In this document: positions 9,347 to 16,335 of the stretch, one piece after another | How positions within the stretch are numbered: the stretch's first letter is position 1 | Layout of the letters: each line of letters starts with the position of its first letter | Assembly (NCBI GenBank): GCA_023480885.1 | Contig: JAMCWX010000035.1 | Location: forward strand, 1-40,635 | Length of the DNA stretch: 40,635 bases | Reading direction: 5' to 3' | Source of the DNA: Chloroflexota bacterium | GTDB taxonomy: Bacteria > Chloroflexota > UBA6077 > FW602-bin22 > JACPRP01 | Program-made: the position numbers and the translations under genes | Notes under the pieces: model-generated | Told to the model about the DNA's origin: nothing | Databases searched by the model: none | The model's input: only the letters and a program-made list of their open reading frames with translations

Positions 9347-9384
9347 TGCAAGACGCGTGCCAGTGAAAGGGCACGAGTCTTGCA
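9347..9384. promoter_or_regulatory. 38-bp near-perfect palindrome in a divergent intergenic region
   Basis: Left arm 9347-9361 (TGCAAGACGCGTGCC), 8-base loop, right arm 9370-9384; 14 of 15 positions pair. It sits between the minus-strand phosphoribosyltransferase start (9280) and the plus-strand small gene start (9450). No T-run follows on either strand, so it looks like an operator or structured RNA rather than a terminator. Confidence 0.75.
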
Positions 9385-9449
9385 AGAAAGGAAATGTCGA
9401 TCCAATAGAGCAGCTCTCGTCGCAGGTGATTTGGGAGGAGGTGATTTGT

Positions 9450-9758
9450 GTGGAGGAGCTAAGCAAGACCTGGGCAGAGCAAGAGCCCCATTTCCGCCGA
9501 GACTGGAAACGCAGGTACGGCCATATGGGGTTGCAATGGGAAGAGATAAGGGATGCATATCTGTTTGGTTGGAGCGCCAGCCAGCAGCCGGAGTTCGCAG
9601 AATTCTCCTGGGAACAGGCGGAATCTGATCTGGCTCAGCACTGGTATAACCCACAACTGGCTACGGAAGAGTCGGCGTGGGACTACGTTCGAGAGGCGGT
9701 AGAGGCTGGCTGGAGAAAGGGGCGGGAGGCGTTGAGGCGCAAGCGGCGGGCTGCCTGA
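9450..9758 (+). CDS. Conserved-looking hypothetical protein, 102 residues
   Basis: I do not recognise a named family. The start is GTG 9450 because a textbook ribosome site AGGAGGTGAT occupies 9436-9445; a longer reading back to 9234 would run through the palindrome and the opposite gene. The protein is rich in Trp, Glu and Arg, with segments DWKRRYGHMGLQWEEIRDAY, FGW, HWYNP and a C-terminal amphipathic stretch AVEAGWRKGREALRRKRRAA, and no signal peptide or membrane segment. It reads as a small soluble, mostly helical protein. It is divergent from the phosphoribosyltransferase and convergent with the BON cluster; co-regulation through the 38-bp palindrome is plausible. Confidence 0.72.
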   Translation: MEELSKTWAEQEPHFRRDWKRRYGHMGLQWEEIRDAYLFGWSASQQPEFAEFSWEQAESDLAQHWYNPQLATEESAWDYVREAVEAGWRKGREALRRKRRAA

Positions 9759-9876
9759 ACCTCCGCGGCAGCCTCACGAGATGAACTGCCATCCTCTTCG
9801 CGCCACGACCGAGGTCCCTGTCCGATTCTTCGATCTGATGCCTCGATCTGGCCTCGTGATCCGATTGTGCACAGCA

Positions 9877-9908
9877 GAGCGGCTCGGGCGAGTTTACCCG
9901 AGCCGCTC
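9877..9908. terminator. Perfect 12-bp hairpin between convergent genes
   Basis: Arms GAGCGGCTCGGG (9877-9888) and its exact complement (9897-9908) with an 8-base loop. It separates the 102-residue gene from the BON operon, whose last gene ends at 9960. The T content beyond it is poor on both strands, so its terminator strength is uncertain. Confidence 0.6.
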
Positions 9909-9959
9909 TATTACGCTCAGCGAGTTGCGAGGTTCGATCTGAGCGACAGCGCGGAGCCA

Positions 9960-10526
9960 CTAGTGATGGCGACGCGGCGCTCCAGATGGCCTCCTGGGTA
10001 TGCGCTCGGCCTCCGACGGTGCGCCCTTGGCTCTCCTGCGCCCTGAGACCGTCAGTTTATTGTTGACGTCCGTGACCCCTGGCACCCACCACGAGTCATC
10101 GCCGGCCGCGTGTTTAATTGTCTTATTTGGCACTGTGCCGGAAAGCGTGACCGAGCCAGTATCGACATCTACGTTAATGTCGGCGTCGTAAGGGATGAGG
10201 GGATCGGCGTCGATAGCATCGTAAACCATTTCGGTGATCTCCTCATCTGTCGGCAGCCCTGTGGCCGCATACTGTGGAGAATAAGCTCCACCCCATTTTC
10301 TCAAGCCACCGAGGCCCCATCCGCCTGCCATTGCATAGCTGGCAGGGCCAAAGCCGCCAAATCCCATCCCGGCAAAGCCCAGCGAAGGCGATGGACCGGG
10401 GTGCCAGACTGGACCACTGTAGCCGCAAACAGGGCAATGGAAGCCGCCAGGCGCGCTGGTCACGCCGCCGAACCAGGGCCCAGGGGTTGGCCCCCACATG
10501 CCCGGTGTACCGAATCCGTTTGTCAT
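9960..10526 (-). CDS. BON-domain protein with N-terminal CPVCG knuckle and Gly-rich region
   Basis: 188 residues. The N-terminal ~90 residues are Gly/Pro/Ala-rich low complexity around a single CPVCG motif (residues 31-35). A BON domain follows (residues ~92-165: LPTDEEITEMVYDAIDADP, then GSVTLSGTVPNKTIKHAAGD and the ending VPGVTDVNNKL). A basic tail ends the protein. BON domains are small alpha/beta modules linked to membranes, lipids and envelope stress. It is a clear paralogue of the protein encoded at 12191-12808 (shared YDAIDADP, GTVPNK, GDD-WWVPGV). It is the last gene of the minus-strand cluster and lies 48 bases after the triple-BON gene. The single CxxC could bind metal only by dimerising or with other ligands. 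Confidence 0.82.
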   Translation of the reverse strand: MTNGFGTPGMWGPTPGPWFGGVTSAPGGFHCPVCGYSGPVWHPGPSPSLGFAGMGFGGFGPASYAMAGGWGLGGLRKWGGAYSPQYAATGLPTDEEITEMVYDAIDADPLIPYDADINVDVDTGSVTLSGTVPNKTIKHAAGDDSWWVPGVTDVNNKLTVSGRRRAKGAPSEAERIPRRPSGAPRRHH

Positions 10527-10574
10527 CTCTTTCAGACCTCCTGTTTCTGCTCTAGTTAGATTGTGTCGGTTGAA

Positions 10575-11255
10575 CTATGTGACAACGCTCACTTCGTCGA
10601 TTATCTTATTCACTCCCGGGGTTCGACGCACAATGTCCTCTATGGCACGACGCGTCTCGATCGAGAACACGCTTCCTTTGACGCGAACAACGCCGTCCCT
10701 CACGGAAACGTCGATTTCCGAGCGGCCCAGGTTCAGGCCACGGAGCAGGGCAAACCTGATGTCGCTGGCCAATTCCTCGTCGTGGCGTACAGGCCCTGGC
10801 GCGACGTCGATGCCGTTGTCGATCTTTTTGATGCCGCGCACTGTTCGGACATCGTCTTCGGCCGATGCCCTCTCGACGTAGGAGTCCACGAGTCCATCGA
10901 GGAATACCACCCCTTGCTTTACCTTGACGCTAATCTTGTGCCCATCTATCCACGGGTCACGCAACAGGGTTGCCACCACATCCGCAGCGATATCCGCGTC
11001 ACTTCTGACCGCTGTCGGGGCGACGTTTAGCTCGTTGACAACCCTGGACACGCCCTTGATGCGCCCCGTGACACGTTCTGCCAGATGATGCTGGAACAGG
11101 TTGGCAACCGTTCCCCGCAGATGAACGTCCCCGTGCTGCACAGCCACGTTGAGGTCAGAGATGTCAAGGCGCACGTCGCCCAACAGAGTATCGGCGACAT
11201 CTCGCTGAACTTCGTCATCGCGCCTTGCGGCCATACGCCTTGTCCGCTCGGCCAT
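10575..11255 (-). CDS. Protein of three tandem BON domains
   Basis: 226 residues made almost entirely of three BON repeats at about residues 12-78, 84-150 and 156-224. Each has the pattern D-x-x-I/V-x-x-x-V-x-x-x-L-L, then V-x-V-x-x-G-x-V-x-L-x-G-x-V and a closing G-V-x-x-V/I-x-x-x-x-x-V strand. There is no signal peptide or membrane helix, so a cytoplasmic location is expected unless it is exported by other means. The start is ATG 11253-11255, seven bases after the Hsp20 stop, so the two are surely co-transcribed. Known multi-BON proteins are tied to osmotic or envelope stress; the precise role here is unknown. Confidence 0.88.
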   Translation of the reverse strand: MAERTRRMAARRDDEVQRDVADTLLGDVRLDISDLNVAVQHGDVHLRGTVANLFQHHLAERVTGRIKGVSRVVNELNVAPTAVRSDADIAADVVATLLRDPWIDGHKISVKVKQGVVFLDGLVDSYVERASAEDDVRTVRGIKKIDNGIDVAPGPVRHDEELASDIRFALLRGLNLGRSEIDVSVRDGVVRVKGSVFSIETRRAIEDIVRRTPGVNKIIDEVSVVT

Positions 11256-11262
11256 ACTGCTG

Positions 11263-11733
11263 CTACTTGCCGCCCCTGGTTCCGGCTGGTAACGCCTGCT
11301 TGGCTTGGACCTTGATTCTCTTGGCCTTGGCAGCCTCTATCTTAGGCAAGTGCAAGGTGAGCAAGCCATTCTCGAAGACAGCTTGAGCCTTCTCCGCCTG
11401 AACAGATATCGGCAGAGTAACCTCGCGGTAGAAGCGGCCTACAGGGAGCTCGTGTATCAAGTAGCTCTCTTCTTCGATCTCTGGCACCTTCCTTTCACCC
11501 TGGATGATCACCGAGTTGCCAGTGATGCTGATGTCGATTTCCTCAGGCTTAATGCCCACCACCGGCGTCTGCACCACGATCTCGTCGGCAGTTTCGTACA
11601 CATTGATGGGCACGAACCTTCCCGCAAGTCTAGTGGCGAAGAAGGTGGGAATGAACGCTTCCTCAAGAAGCTTGTCCATAGTGTGTCGCAGTGTCATCAT
11701 TTCTCTTAACGGCTCCCAACGGCTCATAGCCAT
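11263..11733 (-). CDS. Small heat shock protein Hsp20 (alpha-crystallin domain)
   Basis: 156 residues. The alpha-crystallin domain spans about residues 42-140, with VPINVYETADEIVVQTPVVG at its start, the SVIIQGERK strand and the VENGLLTLHLPK-type motif (here AVFENGLLTLHLPK). Such proteins form ATP-independent chaperone oligomers that hold unfolding proteins. The N-terminal WEPLREMMTLRHTMDKLL is typical of the family. An AGGAGG site precedes ATG 11731-11733. It is embedded in the BON cluster, 15 bases after the single-BON gene and seven before the triple-BON gene, which argues that the whole cluster is a stress operon. No CIRCE-type operator was seen. Confidence 0.95.
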   Translation of the reverse strand: MAMSRWEPLREMMTLRHTMDKLLEEAFIPTFFATRLAGRFVPINVYETADEIVVQTPVVGIKPEEIDISITGNSVIIQGERKVPEIEEESYLIHELPVGRFYREVTLPISVQAEKAQAVFENGLLTLHLPKIEAAKAKRIKVQAKQALPAGTRGGK

Positions 11734-11748
11734 AGTGACAGATTCCTC

Positions 11749-12081
11749 CTAACGTTTGATTCTAAGTCTGTTCTTCACATCCACGACGCCGGAAGCATCC
11801 CAGGCATCGTCCTCCGCGGCCTTCTTCTCCAAGGGCGCGCGCACAGCGCCGCTAAGGGTCACCACGCCATCTTCCACCTGCACGGTTACCTTGCGGGAAT
11901 CGACCCAGGCATCCCAGAAAAGCGAGTCGCGGATATCTCGTTCGATCTCGTCGTCACGTCTTTTCGGGAATTGAACCTCAGGCCGGTAAGGGCCGTAATA
12001 ATCGTAGTGACGGTGCCCTGCGTGCCAGTAATCGTATCCGTGCCAGTGGCTGCAGGTTTGGCAGAAGGCCACTTCGAACAT
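11749..12081 (-). CDS. Single-BON protein with Cys/His-rich N-terminus
   Basis: 110 residues. The first ~30 residues hold C-x2-C (residues 7 and 10) followed by a His/Tyr-rich stretch (HWHGYDYWHAGHRHYDYYG), a candidate metal-binding head. A linker with KRRDDEIERDIRDSLFWD begins the BON domain (residues ~40-108; VTVQVEDGVVTLSGAV and VVDVKNRLRI). The gene is the second in the minus-strand cluster, between the 205-residue BON protein and Hsp20. The family has no assigned reaction; metal binding by the head is inferred from residue composition only. Confidence 0.82.
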   Translation of the reverse strand: MFEVAFCQTCSHWHGYDYWHAGHRHYDYYGPYRPEVQFPKRRDDEIERDIRDSLFWDAWVDSRKVTVQVEDGVVTLSGAVRAPLEKKAAEDDAWDASGVVDVKNRLRIKR

Positions 12082-12155
12082 GATTCACCTCACGATTGGA
12101 GCATCCCTTCGGTCTTCCATTTTTCCGCCTAGGTCTACCGACAAAGCTGGCCCGA

Positions 12156-12178
12156 GGGGCGGGTTCGCAGCCCGCCCC
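12156..12178. terminator. GC-rich hairpin after the first BON gene
   Basis: Arms GGGGCGGG (12156-12163) and CCCGCCCC (12171-12178), loop of seven bases, just after the stop of the 12191-12808 gene on the minus strand. It lacks a clear T-run and resembles two other GGGGCG hairpins in the window, so it may be an attenuator or a dispersed palindromic element. Confidence 0.5.
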
Positions 12179-12190
12179 CGCGACCTTTGC

Positions 12191-12808
12191 CTACTTAGTC
12201 TTCTTGGTTTCCTTAGTAGGTGTTGGCATAGCCGTCGGCCTGCGCCCCGGAGCGGCCGCTCTCGCGCGGCGACCAACTATTTCCAATCCGTTGTTGACGT
12301 CCCAAACACCCGGTACCCACCAGGCGTCATCGCCGATGGCGTGCTTGATCCTCTTATTGGGCACCGTGCCGGTGAGCGTTACGACTCCGCCGGTCACTTC
12401 GACGTTGATATCAGACTCGAAGGGGATGACTGGATCGGCATCGATAGCATCGTAGATCATCTCTCGAATCTGATCGTCGTTGGGCAAGCCCTCGGCATAC
12501 GTCCAGCCTGCGCCTGGGTACATGCCTGGGAATGTGCCGCCCCAGGTCGTTGGGCCTCCAAACCACGGTCCCATTTGCGGCGTAGGGTACGGGAAGCCCA
12601 TTCCCATTCCCATTGCGGGGCCACCCATCATCGGTCCACCCATCATCGGGCCGCCCATTGCCATTGGTTGCGCGCAAGGTCCGCCCATCATCCCCATCAT
12701 AGGGCCGCCCGTGGGCATGTAGCCGCACGTTGGGCAAGTCAACGCGCCCGCGGTCATGGGGTTGAACCCATAGTAATTTGGCATTGCAAATACCTCCTGT
12801 TGTACCAC
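12191..12808 (-). CDS. BON-domain protein with CPTCG knuckle and Met/Gly/Pro tandem repeats
   Basis: 205 residues. A CPTCG motif lies at residues 17-21, followed by a Met-Gly-Pro-rich region including GGPMMGGPMMGGPAMGMGMG, encoded by 15-bp tandem DNA repeats. The BON domain spans residues ~105-180 (LPNDDQIREMIYDAIDADP, GGVVTLTGTVPNK, GDDAWWVPGVWDVNN). A Lys/Thr/Pro-rich tail ends it. It is the first gene of the minus-strand BON-Hsp20 cluster; an AGGAGG site precedes the start at 12806-12808. It is a paralogue of the 9960-10526 product, and duplication within the cluster is likely. Function is unknown. Confidence 0.82.
   Translation of the reverse strand: MVQQEVFAMPNYYGFNPMTAGALTCPTCGYMPTGGPMMGMMGGPCAQPMAMGGPMMGGPMMGGPAMGMGMGFPYPTPQMGPWFGGPTTWGGTFPGMYPGAGWTYAEGLPNDDQIREMIYDAIDADPVIPFESDINVEVTGGVVTLTGTVPNKRIKHAIGDDAWWVPGVWDVNNGLEIVGRRARAAAPGRRPTAMPTPTKETKKTK
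12621..12665. repeat. 15-bp tandem repeats inside a BON gene
   Basis: Three consecutive 15-bp units beginning CCACCCATCATCGGT (12621, 12636, 12651, the last diverged) encode the GGPMM repeats of the protein. Unit number may vary between strains. Confidence 0.7.
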
Positions 12809-13092
12809 GCTTCTGTACTATCTAACCGTGCTTCTGTTCGCTCTTGCTATCCCGCCAACATCTCTTGGGGGATTCTGTTGGACGTAGCTCGTTCGCCCGA
12901 GAGTACATCGATCGGGAAACGAACCTCTGTGTTCGACGTCTCCTTTCTAACCCTGGAAGACCGGTAAAGTCCCTTGTCCACGCGCTCTGGATGTGAATCC
13001 CTACCCACCAATTTGAGCAAAGTTCGTGCCAGTTGACTCGGCCAGCTCCAGGCATGCCGCTCTACCCTTTCCACGCTAGCTTCCATTCTCTA
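12809..13092. other. Intergenic region between divergent BON cluster and rpsF operon
   Basis: Beyond the ribosome site of the BON gene I see no gene or clear minus-strand consensus promoter. Small open frames here have no family-like features. The promoter and leader of rpsF begin at 13093. Confidence 0.5.
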
Positions 13093-13121
13093 TTGCACGC
13101 CTGTCCTAATGGTGTTATAAT
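13093..13121 (+). promoter_or_regulatory. Promoter of the rpsF-ssb-rpsR operon
   Basis: TTGCAC (13093-13098), 17-base spacer, TATAAT (13116-13121). It would give a leader of about 125 bases before rpsF. Confidence 0.8.
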
Positions 13122-13199
13122 TTCGCACGGCAAGGTAGGCGGAATAAACAGAATATTCACGCCCAGTAAACCTTTCTGCTTCAAGCTTTCCAGACGCCA

Positions 13200-13249
13200 C
13201 ACACCGGGCTGGATATCGTCTTGAGGCAATCCCGAGGAAAGGAGGTGTG
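13200..13249 (+). promoter_or_regulatory. Possible autoregulatory leader structure of rpsF
   Basis: CACACC (13200-13205) is complementary to GGTGTG (13244-13249), which covers the ribosome site and ends two bases before the rpsF ATG. The upstream strand is part of CACACCGGG, resembling the CCG-containing element bound by S6:S18 in other bacteria. The match to that motif is my inference. Confidence 0.35.
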
Positions 13250-13251
13250 CA

Positions 13252-13539
13252 ATGCGAGACTACGAACTGGTGGTGATCATCAACCCTCAGGTTGGTGACG
13301 AGGATGTCGACGGCGTTGTCCAGAAGGTATCTCAACTGATAACCAGTAACGGCGGTGAGATCACCGAAGTCAATCCCTGGGGAAGGAGACGGCTGGCCTA
13401 TCCAATAAACAGCTTTCGGGAAGGATACTACGTAGTTACGAAGCTGAGAATGCGACCAGCAGCCACGGCAGAGGTCGAAAGAAGCCTCAAGCTGACAGAA
13501 GAGATCATTCGGTACCTGCTAGTGAAGATTGGCGAATAA
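13252..13539 (+). CDS. rpsF: 30S ribosomal protein S6
   Basis: 95 residues, the normal S6 length. It begins MRDYELVVIINPQ and contains the family segment WGRRRLAYPINSFREGYYV, with the C-terminal LKLTEEIIRYLLVK strand. S6 binds S18 and helps assemble the platform of the 30S subunit. GGAGG lies upstream of ATG 13252. It is first in the conserved order rpsF-ssb-rpsR, 54 bases before ssb. A consensus promoter and a leader that can mask the ribosome site precede it. Confidence 0.97.
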   Translation: MRDYELVVIINPQVGDEDVDGVVQKVSQLITSNGGEITEVNPWGRRRLAYPINSFREGYYVVTKLRMRPAATAEVERSLKLTEEIIRYLLVKIGE

Positions 13540-13593
13540 GGTTGTTACGAGTATATCGGCTGTTTTTGAGAGCGAAAGGAGATTTTTGGAGAG

Positions 13594-13998
13594 ATGGCAG
13601 GTTCATTGAACAAGGTGATGATTATTGGCAACGTAGGCCGAGATCCCGAGATGCGCTACACTCAAAGCGGTGCTCCCGTCACTTCGTTTAGTGTAGCGGC
13701 AAGTCGCCGATGGACAACCCCAGAAGGAGAGCAGCGCGAAGAGACCGAATGGTTTAACGTTGTGACGTGGAACAAGCTCGCCGAAACTGCAAACAGGTAC
13801 GTCGCTAAGGGCTCTAAAGTATACATCGAAGGCCGTCTGCAGACGCGTTCGTGGGAAGGACAGGACGGGCAAAAGCGCTATCGCACAGAAGTGGTGGCCA
13901 ACAGCCTGATCATGCTCGACAGTCGACAAAAGTCGGCTGGCGGTACCGACGAGGTGTTTGTGCCCGAGGATATCGAGCCCGAAGAGATACCGTTCTAG
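13594..13998 (+). CDS. ssb: Single-stranded DNA-binding protein
   Basis: 134 residues with the OB fold at residues ~1-108: LNKVMIIGNVGRDPEMRYT at the start, WFNVVTWNKLAETANRYVAKG in the middle and YIEGRLQTRSWE. The C-terminal tip DIEPEEIPF matches the acidic DDDIPF-like tail that recruits replication and repair proteins. The linker between OB fold and tip is unusually short (about 20 residues), making this one of the shorter SSBs. The start has a GGAGA-type ribosome site. It lies between rpsF and rpsR, the standard arrangement. Confidence 0.97.
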   Translation: MAGSLNKVMIIGNVGRDPEMRYTQSGAPVTSFSVAASRRWTTPEGEQREETEWFNVVTWNKLAETANRYVAKGSKVYIEGRLQTRSWEGQDGQKRYRTEVVANSLIMLDSRQKSAGGTDEVFVPEDIEPEEIPF

Positions 13999-14007
13999 GA
14001 GGAAATA

Positions 14008-14334
14008 TTGGTTACTGAGAATCCAGGAGAGAGAGGGCCAAGGAGAAGGCCCGCTGGCAAGAAAGAATTTGGAAGACCGAAATACATGCCGAAGCGGAAA
14101 GTCTGCGCTTTCTGCGTCGACAAGATGGATGATATCGACTACAAGGACGTGCCTCGCCTGCGTCGGTTCCTCTCGGACCGAGGCAAGATCGAGCCACGCC
14201 GCAAAACTGGAACTTGTGCCAAGCACCAGCGCACTCTCACTATCGCCCTCAAGCGAGCGCGACATCTTGCGCTCTTGCCATACACGGCCGAACACGTGCG
14301 CGAAATGGGCGGTTTCGTTTCACCCAGGGCTTAA
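14008..14334 (+). CDS. rpsR: 30S ribosomal protein S18
   Basis: 108 residues, starting at TTG 14008, nine bases after ssb, with AGGAGG upstream. A basic ~28-residue N-terminal extension ([16 protein letters not shown]) precedes the S18 core. The core holds CAFC, later GTCAKHQR, and the family segment [12 protein letters not shown]. The two Cys of CAFC plus the Cys and His of GTCAKH suggest the zinc-binding (C+) form of S18. S18 pairs with S6 on the 30S platform. A hairpin follows directly. Confidence 0.96.
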   Translation: MVTENPGERGPRRRPAGKKEFGRPKYMPKRKVCAFCVDKMDDIDYKDVPRLRRFLSDRGKIEPRRKTGTCAKHQRTLTIALKRARHLALLPYTAEHVREMGGFVSPRA

Positions 14335-14359
14335 TGCACTAAAGGTAACAAGTCCTGCG

Positions 14360-14388
14360 AGGGCATAGGCTTCTGACTCCTATGCCCT
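14360..14388 (+). terminator. Intrinsic terminator-like hairpin after rpsR
   Basis: Perfect arms AGGGCATAGG (14360-14369) and CCTATGCCCT (14379-14388) with a 9-base loop, followed by a weak T-rich stretch. Confidence 0.65.
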
Positions 14389-14433
14389 TGCTTGGTATCT
14401 GGTGCCTGTCAGCAGGAAGGAGTAGTTTCCGAG

Positions 14434-15663
14434 TTGAAAAAGAGCGCAAAGAAGGCCATCAAAGAGCCGGAAAGGAAGATGACCAAACGGCAGCTCTCGA
14501 GACACGAGCGGGAGCGCAAGCTCACGAAAATTACCATAGGGGCCGGGGCAGCCGTGCTCGTCCTCATCGTCTTCGTCATCGCCTTCGGCTTGTACCGTGA
14601 AGTGGTGTCGAAGCCATTCCAGGCCATCGCCGTGGTTAACGGCAAAGAAATCTCACTCGGCAACTATGCCAAAATGCTAGGCTACGCAGACTTCAACCTT
14701 GACTACCAGCGGGCGCAGTTGCAGGACTTGATCGATCAGAGCAACCAGAACAGCTCTCAAGGGCAAGACCAGGACTTCACACGGCAGTTTGCCCAACAGC
14801 AGTTGCAACAATTGGACCTCAACAAGCGGCTTCTGCCCAGCCAGGTGCTCGATCAAATGATTGGGAACGAGCTGATTCGTCAGGAGGCGGCGCGCCGTGG
14901 CCTCAGCGTCACCCCCCAGGAAATCGACGACGATATCGTCAAGCAGGCCTCGCCTGCGCCGTCCGCCGACGCTTCGGGCACCGTCACGACAACGGAAGGA
15001 GTGACGACGACCAACACCCCTGTGACCAAGACCATCGCGGAGTCGACCCAGGATCTGAGCAAGGCGCTCGCTCAAACTGGCTTTCTCACTGTGGATGAGT
15101 ACCGCTCCCTCGTCGTCGAGCCTGCGCTCTACAGAGAGAAGCTGCAGAAGGCCCTTGCCGACGAAGTGAAGCCCTCGGCAGAACAAGTTCACGCTCGCCA
15201 TATCCTGGTCGATACCGAAGATCAAGCCAAGGAAGCGCTGAGAAAGCTAAAGGACGAGAAGGCCGACTTCGCATCGCTCGCAAAAGAGATGTCGAAGGAT
15301 ACCGGCACGAAGGACAAGGGCGGCGACCTGGGATGGTTCCCGCGCGGCGTGATGACGCAGGCGTTCGAGGACGCCGCGTTCAAGATGCAGCCGGGCGAGC
15401 TAAGCGAGCCCGTCCACACGGAGTTTGGATACCACATTATCCAGGTTGAGGAGCGCGCCGACGACCGGCCACTAAGCGAGGAGCAGCTCAGCCAGGAAAA
15501 GGCGCAGGTCCTCAACAAGTGGCTCCAGGAACAGAAAGCGCCGCAGGCAAATAAGGTCCAGCGGCTCGACACGCCGGAACTTACGAAATGGGCTAACGAC
15601 TTCGTGACCAACAAGCGCAAGGAAGCCGTAAAGCGAGCGCAATCGGCGCCCAGCAAGAAATAG
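14434..15663 (+). CDS. Membrane-anchored parvulin-type peptidyl-prolyl isomerase
   Basis: 409 residues. A basic cytoplasmic N-terminus (residues ~1-32, Lys/Arg-rich) is followed by one membrane helix (~35-53, GAAVLVLIVFVIAFGLY) and an extracytoplasmic SurA-like helical region. The rotamase core is at ~255-345: HARHILVDTEDQAKEAL, then SKDTGTKDKGGDLGWFPRG and HTEFGYHIIQV. A Ser/Thr/Ala-rich insert near residues 170-205 interrupts the helical region. The role would be folding of exported proteins, as for PrsA or PpiD; there is no lipobox, so it is a single-pass anchored form. TTG 14434 is chosen because AAGGAG lies upstream and earlier starts fall in the terminator. Confidence 0.88.
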   Translation: MKKSAKKAIKEPERKMTKRQLSRHERERKLTKITIGAGAAVLVLIVFVIAFGLYREVVSKPFQAIAVVNGKEISLGNYAKMLGYADFNLDYQRAQLQDLIDQSNQNSSQGQDQDFTRQFAQQQLQQLDLNKRLLPSQVLDQMIGNELIRQEAARRGLSVTPQEIDDDIVKQASPAPSADASGTVTTTEGVTTTNTPVTKTIAESTQDLSKALAQTGFLTVDEYRSLVVEPALYREKLQKALADEVKPSAEQVHARHILVDTEDQAKEALRKLKDEKADFASLAKEMSKDTGTKDKGGDLGWFPRGVMTQAFEDAAFKMQPGELSEPVHTEFGYHIIQVEERADDRPLSEEQLSQEKAQVLNKWLQEQKAPQANKVQRLDTPELTKWANDFVTNKRKEAVKRAQSAPSKK

Positions 15664-15688
15664 CGACGTCTGAATTCGGAGCAATTCT

Positions 15689-16240
15689 GTGAACAGAGAA
15701 CGGGCTCTAGAACTAATCAACGCAAATGTTCGAAACCAGAATCTCGTCAAGCATATGCTGGCTACCGAGGCCATCATGCGGGCCCTCGCCCGACGATTGG
15801 GCGGCGATGAGGAAGCCTGGGGTTTGGCTGGCCTGTTACACGATGTCGACTACGAGCTCACTGGAGACGACCCGGCCAAGCACGCGCTGGCTGGCGCAGA
15901 GATGCTGGCCGCCCTCGGTGTGGATGCGGCCATCGTCTATGCCGTCAAGGTTCATAACGAGGCTCTTGGCGACCCGCGAATCACCCCTATGGATAAAGCC
16001 TTGTTCGCCGGCGAGGCGCTGACAGGCCTCATCACCGCCGCGGCGCTGGTGCGGCCCGATAGGAAGCTAGCATCCGTCACCGCTCAATCGGTGCTCAAGA
16101 GGTTTGGCGAAAAGGCGTTTGCCCGTGGGGCCAGTCGTGAGAACATCGCGACCTGCTCCGACCTGGGCATCGACCTGCCTGAGTTCGTCGAGATCGGCCT
16201 CGCGGCCATGCAGGGCATCGCGGACGACCTGGGCCTGTGA
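15689..16240 (+). CDS. HD-domain (HDIG-type) protein
   Basis: 183 residues. Metal-binding HD pattern: H22 (VKHMLATE), H51-D52 in GLLHDVDYE, H65 in HALAGAEML and H89 in VKVHNE, the layout of small HDIG hydrolases. Such proteins are metal-dependent phosphohydrolases of uncertain substrate (nucleotides or phospho-compounds). It starts at GTG 15689, 25 bases after the isomerase gene on the same strand, without a strong ribosome site. No membrane or signal sequence. It may belong to the same transcript as the isomerase; the next gene has its own promoter. Confidence 0.85.
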   Translation: MNRERALELINANVRNQNLVKHMLATEAIMRALARRLGGDEEAWGLAGLLHDVDYELTGDDPAKHALAGAEMLAALGVDAAIVYAVKVHNEALGDPRITPMDKALFAGEALTGLITAAALVRPDRKLASVTAQSVLKRFGEKAFARGASRENIATCSDLGIDLPEFVEIGLAAMQGIADDLGL

Positions 16241-16243
16241 CTG

Positions 16244-16272
16244 TGGACAAGGACAAAGAAATAAGCTAAAAT
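16244..16272 (+). promoter_or_regulatory. Promoter upstream of the uracil-DNA glycosylase gene
   Basis: TGGACA (16244-16249), 17-base spacer, TAAAAT (16267-16272); one mismatch in each box. Confidence 0.65.
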
Positions 16273-16335
16273 CTTGAGCGAGCAGGTACAGACATTTTTG
16301 TCTTGGAATCTCGCGAGAAGGGCAGGGAGGATGGC

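Noticed and set aside
12621..12665. CRISPR-like short repeats
   Set aside because: Units are contiguous without spacers and encode protein repeats in frame.
12480..12722. Pro/Gly/Ile-rich plus-strand frame opposite the BON gene
   Set aside because: It mirrors the tandem repeats on the other strand and has no support as a gene.
12822..13086. Small minus-strand frames in the rpsF-BON intergenic region
   Set aside because: No ribosome site, no family-like segments, and they overlap each other in different frames.
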